A program made the position numbers and the translations under genes. A stretch of DNA of 9,480 bases from DASXBA01 sp046729895. GTDB lineage: Bacteria > Actinomycetota > Thermoleophilia > Solirubrobacterales > Thermoleophilaceae. Below the pieces are notes generated by a model. It was not told where the DNA came from. It searched no databases and worked only from the letters and a program-made list of their open reading frames with translations. The stretch spans positions 1-9,480 of the forward strand of contig JBKPHP010000088.1 in assembly GCA_046729895.1 (NCBI GenBank). Reading direction: 5' to 3'. Below are positions 1-5,327 of the stretch, one piece after another; the first letter of the stretch is position 1, and every line of letters begins with the position of its first letter.

Positions 1-378
1 ATGCCGCAGATCGTCGAGGGTCCGCGGTCACGACTTGGCAAACGCCTCGCCGAATTCCTGCTCGACGTGCTGGAGGATCCGGAGAGCCGCAAGGCGATAA
101 CGAGCATCGTCCGGGCGGCGGCTTCCGAACCGGAAGCGGCGCAGGCCGCCCGCGAGCTGGTCACCGCCCGTGTCCTGGTTCCGATAGCCGAGCGGATCGA
201 GGCCGATCGGCCCGCGCTTCGCGCCAGCCTGATCAACTCGCAGATGGTGGGCCTGATCATGGCCCGCTACATCGTCGCGCTCGAGCCGCTCGCGTCGCTG
301 CCGGCCAAGGAGGTGGTCCGGGCGATCGCCCCAAATCTGCAGCGGTACCTAACCGGTTCGCTCGGAACGACTCGCTAG
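1..378 (+). CDS. TetR-family transcriptional regulator, C-terminal part (5' end outside window)
   Basis: The 125 visible residues resemble the ligand-binding C-terminal domain of actinobacterial TetR/AcrR repressors: a helix with LGKRLAEFLLDVLEDPESR (about 12-30), an alanine-rich helix, and a final stretch containing MARYIVALEPLASLP and a terminal LQRYLTG. No helix-turn-helix is present, and TetR proteins are normally about 190-210 residues, so the DNA-binding domain almost certainly lies upstream of base 1. The ATG at base 1 is probably an internal methionine. The protein should bind a small hydrophobic ligand and repress the exporter gene that follows 220 nt downstream on the same strand, where a palindrome overlaps a promoter. 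Family assignment is by recognition of this C-terminal pattern. Ligand and target are inferred from neighbours. Confidence 0.8.
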   Translation: MPQIVEGPRSRLGKRLAEFLLDVLEDPESRKAITSIVRAAASEPEAAQAARELVTARVLVPIAERIEADRPALRASLINSQMVGLIMARYIVALEPLASLPAKEVVRAIAPNLQRYLTGSLGTTR

Positions 379-380
379 TC

Positions 381-414
381 CGGTCGTGCGCTGAGCACGG
401 TCGTGCGCTGAGCC
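381..414 (+). repeat. 17-bp direct tandem duplication after the TetR gene
   Basis: Two adjacent 17-bp copies beginning CGGTCGTGCGCTGAGC (381-397 and 398-414) differ only at the last base. They start two bases after the TAG stop of the regulator. Each copy contains CGTGC, and the first forms a small 5-bp hairpin with GCACG at 395-399, without a following T-run. It looks like a simple local duplication; no function is evident. Confidence 0.8.
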
Positions 415-488
415 CGGCGCGGCAACGAGCCAGCATCGGCGCGGCCACTACCAGCGGCACCTGGCTGGGCGGCCTTGGCAAGGAATTC

Positions 489-516
489 CTGACCTGTAGA
501 ATTGTTCTGATACAAT
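489..516 (+). promoter_or_regulatory. Probable sigma70-type promoter for the MFS exporter gene
   Basis: A CTGACC hexamer at 489-494 (four of six matches to TTGACA) is followed after 16 bp by TACAAT at 511-516 (five of six matches to TATAAT). This AT-rich patch stands out in very GC-rich surroundings and lies about 83 nt before the chosen start of the exporter. A perfect 10-bp palindrome AGGAATTCCT (481-490) abuts the -35 element. The prediction is by eye; the overlap with a palindromic operator supports it. Confidence 0.6.
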
Positions 517-521
517 TCAAC
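496..521 (+). promoter_or_regulatory. Palindromic operator, probable TetR-family binding site
   Basis: GAATTGT (499-505) and ACAATTC (512-518) are perfect inverted arms separated by 6 nt. Symmetry continues past one mismatch to GT (496-497) and AC (520-521). The palindrome covers the promoter spacer and the whole TACAAT -10 box, the geometry expected for steric repression. Size and AT-rich arms fit a TetR-dimer operator, and the regulator gene just upstream is the obvious candidate to bind it. The symmetry is directly visible; the pairing with that regulator is inference. Confidence 0.65.
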
Positions 522-585
522 GAGCGCAGAAAAAGAGACCTAGGGCACGCGCCCGGGTGGCTCAGCTACCACCGGCGCGGACGAC

Positions 586-592
586 AGAGGAG
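586..592 (+). promoter_or_regulatory. Ribosome binding site that fixes the exporter start at 599
   Basis: AGAGGAG lies 6 nt before the ATG at 599. An in-frame GTG at 557 would add 14 polar residues, including LPPARTTEE, but has no comparable Shine-Dalgarno sequence. The 599 start places the first membrane helix right after a short basic N-terminus, as is usual in this family. Confidence 0.75.
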
Positions 593-598
593 ATCGCA

Positions 599-2146
599 AT
601 GAGCAAGGCCATCCAGCGAAATCTCGTCCTGGCGGCGATGTGCGTGGCCCTCGCGACCGTGGTAAGCGCCGTCTCGTCGCTCAACGTGGCGCTGCCCGAC
701 ATCGCCCGCGAGCTCCACGCGACGCAGACGCAGCTGCAGTGGATCATCGATGCATACGCGGTCGTCTTCGCCGGGTTGCTCCTCTTGGCCGGCGCGCTGG
801 GCGACCGGCTGGGGCGCCGCCACTTGCTGCTGGTTGGCTTGGCGATCTTCACGGCTGCGGCGGGGTGCGGCCTACTGGTCCATACCCCAGGGGCGCTGAT
901 CGCCGTTCGGGCGGCGATGGGTCTCGGGGCCGCCGCGATAATGCCCGCGACGCTCTCGATCATCACGGATGTCTTCCCCGAGGGTGAGCGCGATCGCGCC
1001 GTATCGATCTGGGCGGGCGTTGCCGGAGCCAGCGCCCTTCTCGGCCTGCTGGTTTCTGGGGTCTTGCTCGAGGTCTTCGCGTGGGACTCGATCTTCGCCT
1101 TCAGCAGCGCCCTGGGCCTGCTCGCGCTGCTGGCGGCGGCTCGCATCGCGCCCAACTCCACGCTTGACCGCGCCGGTCTCGATCTGACCGGCGGGGTGAT
1201 CTCGGCTCTCGGGCTCTCGGCACTCGTCTACGCGATCATCGAAGGTCCGGAGCGCGGGTGGACCGATCCCCTCACAGTGAGCAGCTTCGGCCTGGCGCTC
1301 GTGCTGGTCGTTCTGTTCGTCGCCTGGGAGCTGCGTCGCGAGGCCCCGCTGCTCGATCCCCGCCTGTTTCGGCTGCGAGGGTTTGGCGCCGGCACGGCCT
1401 CGATCACCGTGCAGTTCTTCGCCTTCTTCGGGTTCATCTTCGTGATCCTGCAGTACGTCCAGTTCGTTCTCGGTTATTCGCCCCTGGAGGCCGGGTTGGC
1501 GCTGGCCCCGATGGCCGTGCTGATGATGGGGCTCTCACCGCGTGTGCCGCGGCTGCTGGAGCGCTTCGGGCCCGGGCGGATCGCGCCCGTCGGGCTGCTC
1601 TCGATGGCCGGCGGCTTCGCGGTCTTCTCCACCGCCGGCCTCGACTCCGGTTACCTGCTCCTGCTCGCGGGCCTCGTGCTCCTGGGGGCGGGTGCCGCCC
1701 TGGCCACCACCCCCGCGACCACCGCGATCGTTTCCTCGCTGCCGCCGGCCAAGCAGGGGGTCGCCTCCGCCGTCAACGACCTGGCGCGCGAGGTCGGCGG
1801 AGCGCTCGGCATCGCGGTGCTGGGGAGCGCGCTCACCGACCGCTATCAGGCGGGTGTGCCAGACGTCGTCGCGAACGCCCCTCCGGAGCTCGCCGACCGC
1901 GCCCACCAGGCCCTTCCGGCCGCGCTGGCTCTGGCCGAGCGGCTCGGTCCACAGGGCGCCGCGCTCGCCGACCAGGCCCGGGCGGCGTTCGTAGACGGAC
2001 TCGGCCTGGCGATGGTGATCGCCGCCGCCGGCGCCGCCGCCGTGGCCGCGTTCGTCTGGTGGCGGGCGCCGAGCAAGGTGTCGGCCGCGCGGGAGGAGGA
2101 CTCGCGTCCCGCTGGCTACACCGCGGCGGAAGGAGCAACGAGATGA
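599..2146 (+). CDS. DHA2-type MFS multidrug exporter, about 14 membrane helices
   Basis: The 515-residue protein is a proton-coupled drug exporter of the EmrB/QacA (DHA2) group acting in the cytoplasmic membrane. The N-terminus carries the family block LNVALPDIARELHATQTQLQW (28-48, quoted in part as LNVALPDIAREL). The loop 2-3 motif A is GALGDRLGRR (65-74), and the helix 4 arginine of motif B is R104 in VRAAMGLGAA. Length and helix spacing fit 14 rather than 12 segments. The helix 5 antiporter motif C region (140-156) reads GVAGASALLGLLVSG, where exporters of this group usually have a Gly-Pro pair followed by Gly-Gly; the proline is missing here. It sits downstream of a TetR regulator and operator, so induction by its substrate is likely. 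Its TGA overlaps the next gene's ATG. The substrate cannot be read from sequence. Confidence 0.9.
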   Translation: MSKAIQRNLVLAAMCVALATVVSAVSSLNVALPDIARELHATQTQLQWIIDAYAVVFAGLLLLAGALGDRLGRRHLLLVGLAIFTAAAGCGLLVHTPGALIAVRAAMGLGAAAIMPATLSIITDVFPEGERDRAVSIWAGVAGASALLGLLVSGVLLEVFAWDSIFAFSSALGLLALLAAARIAPNSTLDRAGLDLTGGVISALGLSALVYAIIEGPERGWTDPLTVSSFGLALVLVVLFVAWELRREAPLLDPRLFRLRGFGAGTASITVQFFAFFGFIFVILQYVQFVLGYSPLEAGLALAPMAVLMMGLSPRVPRLLERFGPGRIAPVGLLSMAGGFAVFSTAGLDSGYLLLLAGLVLLGAGAALATTPATTAIVSSLPPAKQGVASAVNDLAREVGGALGIAVLGSALTDRYQAGVPDVVANAPPELADRAHQALPAALALAERLGPQGAALADQARAAFVDGLGLAMVIAAAGAAAVAAFVWWRAPSKVSAAREEDSRPAGYTAAEGATR

Positions 2147-3003
2147 AGCCGGTCACCGTCGCGGTCACGGTCCCGCAGCGGCGCGAGGAGGTCTTCGACT
2201 TTCTCAACGTGCTCGGAAACCACGAGTCCTTCACGGACCATTTCCTCCTGGACTGGGAGGTTTCGGGACCTCGAGCCGGGGTCGGCGCGAGAGCGCGAAT
2301 GCGCGTGAAGGGCCCCGGACGCGAGGATTGGATCGAGATGGAGGTGGTCGCCGCGGACCCGCCTCGGATGACGGCCGAGGAATCGATTGGCGCGCGAGGC
2401 CGCCGGCGCACGCGGGGCACCTATCGGCTCGATGAGGTACCGGCCGGCGGAACCATGGTCAACTTCGAGTTCGCGTGGCTCGAGGCGCCGCCCGTCGAGC
2501 GCCTGGCCGCGCTGCTGACGCGAGCAGTGGTGCGCCGCGCCAATGCCAAGTCTCTGCGCCGACTCGCCGCCGGCGCTAGCGACCTCCACCGGCCCCTAGC
2601 GGCTCGACCGGGTGGCGAAACCCGCCTCCGGAATCTCCGACACGTGGATAAAGACCGCCTGGACCCCCGGTCCTACCGTGCGGGAGGACGCGAACTACGC
2701 GATCCGGCGGTGGGCTACCGCCGAGAAGAAAGGGGACTCGCCTGCGGCATCTTCACGTCGCCGCGCCTGGCGGACCTCAACGCCATTGGCGACCCCGGCC
2801 TCTGGTACAGCGGCAGCCTTCACCAGCTCGGCGCGCAGGCGTGGGCGTGGCCACCGCCTTCGGCTGCGTGTTCGTGGTCTCGTACGCGACGTTCTGGGCC
2901 ATCAAGGCCACGATCGGGCTGCGGGTCACAGAGGAGGCGACGGCATGAAGATGGTCGTTGCCTACATCCGGCACGAAGGACCTCACCGGGCTCGATCCCC
3001 TGA
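2143..3003 (+). CDS. SRPBCC-fold (polyketide cyclase/START-like) protein with abnormal C-terminal run-on
   Basis: The first roughly 145 residues look like a small SRPBCC ligand-binding protein. There is an N-terminal strand MKPVTVAVTVPQ, the helix RREEVFDFLNVLGNHESF (13-30), a run of strands with GVGARARMRVKG and WIEMEVVAADPPRMTAEE, then a long C-terminal helix ERLAALLTRAVVRRANAKSL (119-138). The start is secure: AAGGAG (2130-2135) stands 7 nt before the ATG, and ATGA overlaps the exporter stop, so translation is coupled and the two probably serve the same resistance or hydrophobic-ligand response. The domain should end near base 2580, but the frame stays open to TGA at 3001-3003. The extra 140 residues are Arg/Pro-rich, and residues 201-233 are recognisably part of an ammonium transporter. 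The native stop was probably lost by deletion or frameshift. The ligand is unknown. Confidence 0.75.
   Translation: MKPVTVAVTVPQRREEVFDFLNVLGNHESFTDHFLLDWEVSGPRAGVGARARMRVKGPGREDWIEMEVVAADPPRMTAEESIGARGRRRTRGTYRLDEVPAGGTMVNFEFAWLEAPPVERLAALLTRAVVRRANAKSLRRLAAGASDLHRPLAARPGGETRLRNLRHVDKDRLDPRSYRAGGRELRDPAVGYRREERGLACGIFTSPRLADLNAIGDPGLWYSGSLHQLGAQAWAWPPPSAACSWSRTRRSGPSRPRSGCGSQRRRRHEDGRCLHPARRTSPGSIP
2743..2948 (+). pseudogene. amt: Ammonium transporter (Amt) C-terminal remnant with a frameshift
   Basis: Bases 2743-2840, in the same frame as the SRPBCC gene, give GIFTSPRLADLN, GDPGLWYSG and SLHQLGAQA. This matches the late Amt region where a G-rich periplasmic turn is followed by HQLGxQA. The expected continuation, VGVATAFGCVFVVSYATFWA then IKATIGLRVTEEATA and stop, is in another frame starting at GTG 2841. 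One base therefore seems to have been lost at 2839-2842. The final helix and the conserved GLRVTEE tail are clear. The first roughly 85% of the gene is missing; bases 2600-2740 do not encode recognisable Amt. The TGA at 2946-2948 overlaps the ATG of the P-II remnant, the normal amt-glnK coupling. It is non-functional as read. Confidence 0.75.
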
Positions 3004-3010
3004 GGAATGA
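2945..3010 (+). pseudogene. glnK: P-II nitrogen regulator (GlnK/GlnB-like) 5' remnant
   Basis: AGGAGG (2932-2937) lies 7 nt before an ATG that begins MKMVVAYIRHE, the standard first beta strand of P-II proteins. After codon 11 the similarity stops and the frame ends at TGA 3008-3010 after 21 residues, against about 112 for the family. No T-loop or ATP-binding residues remain. In an intact locus P-II binds the Amt pore to shut ammonium uptake when nitrogen is plentiful. Downstream in the third frame, 2976-3086 encodes KDLTGLDPLRNEDRERLGLG and more up to TAG. I do not recognise this piece; it may be debris of yet another gene brought in by the deletion. Confidence 0.6.
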
Positions 3011-3125
3011 GGACCGCGAGCGGCTGGGCCTGGGGCTGAAGGCCTACCGGATCATCGCACCCTCGCTTCGCGCTGAGGGCGGTTAGAGGCTCGATCGGGG
3101 TTCGTCCTCCAGGGCCGCGCGGGAC

Positions 3126-3140
3126 TGCCCCAAAGGGGCA
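3126..3140. other. Short perfect hairpin between converging genes
   Basis: TGCCCC-AAA-GGGGCA forms a 6-bp GC-rich stem with a 3-nt loop. It lies between the end of the plus-strand debris and the 3' end of the minus-strand tRNA gene, where a bidirectional terminator would be useful. No T-run follows on either strand, so an intrinsic terminator call is weak. The rest of 3087-3240 shows no gene. Confidence 0.3.
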
Positions 3141-3240
3141 CCCGGGACGGCGTTCGGGGGCGTTTTTCCGAAAGTTTGGCGTCTCGAAGAGCGTCAACGC
3201 CGCGCAGCGGTGACCGCCAGATGCCCGCTAACCACCGAGA

Positions 3241-3313
3241 TAGCTCCGGCTGGATTCGAACCAGCGACCTCACCATTATGAGTGGTGCGCTCTAACCGCT
3301 GAGCTACGGAGCC
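3241..3313 (-). tRNA. tRNA-Met (anticodon CAU), elongator type
   Basis: Read on the minus strand from 3313 to 3241, the 73 nt fold as a full cloverleaf. The acceptor is GGCTCCG/CGGAGCT, followed by TA, the D arm GCTC-AGCGGTTA-GAGC, the anticodon arm CACCA-CTCATAA-TGGTG, the variable loop AGGTC, and the T arm GCTGG-TTCGAAT-CCAGC, with discriminator A73. The loop CTCATAA places CAU at 34-36. The D arm, the TAGAGC block and the CTCATAA loop match elongator methionine tRNAs; the initiator hallmarks (unpaired C1-A72, three G-C pairs below the anticodon loop) are absent. A CAU tRNA-Ile modified with lysidine is the alternative but fits less well. CCA is not encoded. The first acceptor pair is G1-U72 rather than a Watson-Crick pair. 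Confidence 0.93.
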
Positions 3314-3322
3314 CCGCGGCCG

Positions 3323-3328
3323 AGTTTA
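3323..3328 (-). promoter_or_regulatory. Candidate -10 element of the tRNA-Met gene
   Basis: On the minus strand TAAACT ends 9 nt before the first tRNA base. It keeps the key T, A and final T of a -10 box and is the only AT-rich hexamer in a GC-rich stretch. No convincing -35 hexamer is seen 16-18 nt upstream. Placement relative to the tRNA 5' end is what makes it plausible. Confidence 0.35.
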
Positions 3329-3536
3329 GCCCGCTGTGGCGGGGGTTCGATCGACCCGGCCGCCCGGTCGCGTTCCAAGACGAGTGCAGGCGCTCCCGCG
3401 CCGGCCGCGCGCGAACGGGGTCGTGATACCAAGATCGGCGCGGTCAAGTATCACCCGCAAAACGTGGGCTTTGGGCGGTCGGGACCGCTCCCGGCGGGAA
3501 TACATCCGGACGTAACGGTTGTCACCCACCCACTGA
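3329..3536. other. Intergenic leader between tRNA-Met and the glycosyltransferase fusion
   Basis: No gene is seen. Two symmetric elements occur. GTGATAC (3423-3429) and GTATCAC (3448-3454) are 7-bp inverted arms 18 nt apart. GCGGTC-GG-GACCGC (3475-3488) is a compact palindrome. Either could be a regulator site for the divergently placed tRNA or the downstream gene, but one such 7-bp pair is not rare by chance in 200 bp. No clear promoter hexamers and no recognised riboswitch could be assigned. Confidence 0.35.
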
Positions 3537-5327
3537 ATGACCGCTCTGGGTAACGCATTTTTCGGGTCCCGTCGACGGCTTGGCGTCCTAGCCGTCACGG
3601 CCATCGCCGTGGTCTCGGGTATAGCGCCGGCTTCGGCAGCGCACGCTCAAAGCGCGACCGACCATGCCCGATCGCGTTCGGACCAACCGAGCGGGCCGAG
3701 AAGCGCACCGCACCGCAGTGCAACAGCTGGCTCGTTGCGGTTTGGGTCCGGTTACCGCACCGGCGGCTCGGAGCGCGTGCGCGAACTGCAACGGATGCTT
3801 CGCAAGCTGGGGTATGAGTGCGGCCCGATCGACGGCCTGTTCGGGCCGCTGACGCGGGCCGCCGTGCAGCGGTGGCAGATCCAGCACGGCTTTCGTCCCG
3901 CCGGTGTCGTCCACAATTCGATGCTGCGTTTCCTTCGCGCGGGCGCGGAAGGGAATGGCATAGCCCCGCGCAGAACGACAGAGCCAGCGCGCAGCGCGGC
4001 CACAGCATCGGGGCGCGCAGCGCGTAGGCCGGCGCCGTCCGTCACCCACTCTCGATCGCCCGAGGCCACAGACCGGCCTGGGAGGATCGTCCTGGTGTCG
4101 ATCGGGCTCCTGGCGGCGCTCGGGCTGGCTGCGATTTCGCGCCTGCCCAGGCCGTCGATCACGCAAAGAGTCGTCGGCAGTCCTATCCGCGCAGGCGGAC
4201 GGCGCCCGTCTTCGACGCAGGAGCCCACTATTTCACGGGGCAAGGAATCGAGGCAGGGCTCGCGGGGCGGGTCCCGGCCCCAGGGCGCCAGGGAGCGGGC
4301 CGGGGACGCCTTTCCGCTGACCGCGATCGTCCCGGCGTTCAACGAGGCCGAGACCGTGGCGGACACGATCAGTTCGCTTCAGGGGCAGACGCTCCCTCCC
4401 ATCGAGGTCCTGGTCGTGGACGACTGCTCCACGGACGAAACGGGGGCAGTCGCGGAGGCGGCGGGGGCGCGGGTGCTGCGACCACCCGCGAACACGGGCT
4501 CGAAGGCGGGCGCGCAGACGTTTGCCCTGCAGCTCGTGACCACGGAGTTCGTGATGGCCCTGGACGCCGACACGACGCTCGCGCCCGACGCTGTAGAGCG
4601 GCTCTCCCAGGTATTCGCCGATCCCGAGATAGGGGCCGCCTCAGGCTCCGTCCTTCCGCGCCGGGTGCGCACCGTCTGGGAGCGCGGTCGCTACGTCGAG
4701 TACATGTTTGCGTTCAGCTTCTTCAAGCGGATTCAGGACCACTACGGCAAGCCGCTGATCTCTTCGGGCTGCTTCTCCCTGTACCGCACCGAAGGGGTCC
4801 GGGAGGGCGGGGGCTGGTCCGATCGCACAACGGCCGAGGACATGGATCTGACTTGGACCCTCTATGCGCGCGGCTGGAAGGTCAGGTTCGTGCCACAGGC
4901 TGTCTGCTATCCGATCGAGCCATACAACCTCGACTTGCTACGCAAGCAGCTCCGGCGTTGGTCGCACGGCTTCGTTCAGAACGTGAAGCTGCATTGGCGC
5001 GCTGTTCTCAGGCTGGGCTATCTGCGGTCCATGGTGGCGCTCGCCTTCTGGGACTCCACAATCGCGTCCGTCGCGTATCTGTTCGCAATCCCGCTGCTGG
5101 CCGTGCTCGTTAGCCCCATGTTCTGGCTGGCCTACGTCATCGATGGGCCGGTCGTGCTTCTACCGGTGCTGGTCGATGCCCGAAAGCGCCACGAGATCGG
5201 CAGGGCCTTCGCCAGCTTTCCCGCCTATTTCCCGCTGCGGATCGCCAACGCGGTGATGATGCTGAAGGCGTTGCTGTTCGAGCTCGTGCTTCGACGCCCG
5301 CTCCTGGTCTACGAGAAGGGACATTAG
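3537..5327 (+). CDS. Peptidoglycan-binding domain fused to a membrane family 2 glycosyltransferase
   Basis: This 596-residue protein has four parts. A Sec-type signal or anchor comes first (basic SRRR at 11-14, hydrophobic to about 30, AxA sites at 32-37). A PG_binding_1-type domain spans about 77-134 (RVRELQRMLRKLGY, IDGLFGPLTRAAVQRWQ). A transmembrane helix lies at 183-203. A GT2 catalytic domain spans about 258-480 and is followed by C-terminal helices (about 499-545 and 565-585). GT2 residues seen are PAFNE (266-270), the nucleotide-binding DDCSTD (295-300), DADT (343-346), the acid pair ED in TAEDMDLTW (434-435) and QLRRW (471-475). QxxRW marks processive synthases such as those for poly-GlcNAc, hyaluronan or cellulose. 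Topology is consistent: the wall-binding domain lies outside and the catalytic domain inside. It likely makes and perhaps secretes a polysaccharide while gripping the wall; sugar and product are unknown. An in-frame TGA directly precedes the ATG, and no Shine-Dalgarno is seen. Confidence 0.88.
   Translation: MTALGNAFFGSRRRLGVLAVTAIAVVSGIAPASAAHAQSATDHARSRSDQPSGPRSAPHRSATAGSLRFGSGYRTGGSERVRELQRMLRKLGYECGPIDGLFGPLTRAAVQRWQIQHGFRPAGVVHNSMLRFLRAGAEGNGIAPRRTTEPARSAATASGRAARRPAPSVTHSRSPEATDRPGRIVLVSIGLLAALGLAAISRLPRPSITQRVVGSPIRAGGRRPSSTQEPTISRGKESRQGSRGGSRPQGARERAGDAFPLTAIVPAFNEAETVADTISSLQGQTLPPIEVLVVDDCSTDETGAVAEAAGARVLRPPANTGSKAGAQTFALQLVTTEFVMALDADTTLAPDAVERLSQVFADPEIGAASGSVLPRRVRTVWERGRYVEYMFAFSFFKRIQDHYGKPLISSGCFSLYRTEGVREGGGWSDRTTAEDMDLTWTLYARGWKVRFVPQAVCYPIEPYNLDLLRKQLRRWSHGFVQNVKLHWRAVLRLGYLRSMVALAFWDSTIASVAYLFAIPLLAVLVSPMFWLAYVIDGPVVLLPVLVDARKRHEIGRAFASFPAYFPLRIANAVMMLKALLFELVLRRPLLVYEKGH
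5313..5320 (+). promoter_or_regulatory. Ribosome binding site of the small membrane protein, inside the glycosyltransferase 3' end
   Basis: GAGAAGGG ends 7 nt before the ATG at 5328, which itself follows the TAG stop of the upstream gene with no gap. This supports a genuine gene start and translational coupling to the glycosyltransferase. Confidence 0.6.

Noticed and set aside
557..598. In-frame GTG upstream start for the MFS exporter
   Set aside because: It adds 14 polar residues and has no ribosome binding site, while ATG 599 has AGAGGAG at good spacing.
1258..2142. Long open plus-strand frame overlapping the exporter
   Set aside because: Its translation is Arg/Pro/Ala-rich and featureless. 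It is a GC-rich shadow of the exporter, and only the part from ATG 2143 is a real gene.
2612..2740. Second-frame open piece containing GISDTWIKTAWTPGPTV as a separate gene
   Set aside because: It lacks a ribosome binding site and a recognisable domain and lies in the decayed junction; BLASTX would settle whether it is debris.
3069..3110. tRNA-like string GGCGGTTAGAGGC followed by GGGGTTCGTCC on the plus strand
   Set aside because: It resembles a D loop and T arm by eye, but the spacing is too short and no anticodon arm or acceptor stem can be formed.
3153..3172. TTCGG...CCGAA stem with an internal T-run as an intrinsic terminator
   Set aside because: The T-run lies in the loop rather than after the stem, and the stem is only 5 bp.
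3241..3313. Prophage or island attachment site at the tRNA 3' end
   Set aside because: No second copy of the tRNA 3' sequence and no integrase gene is found in the window.
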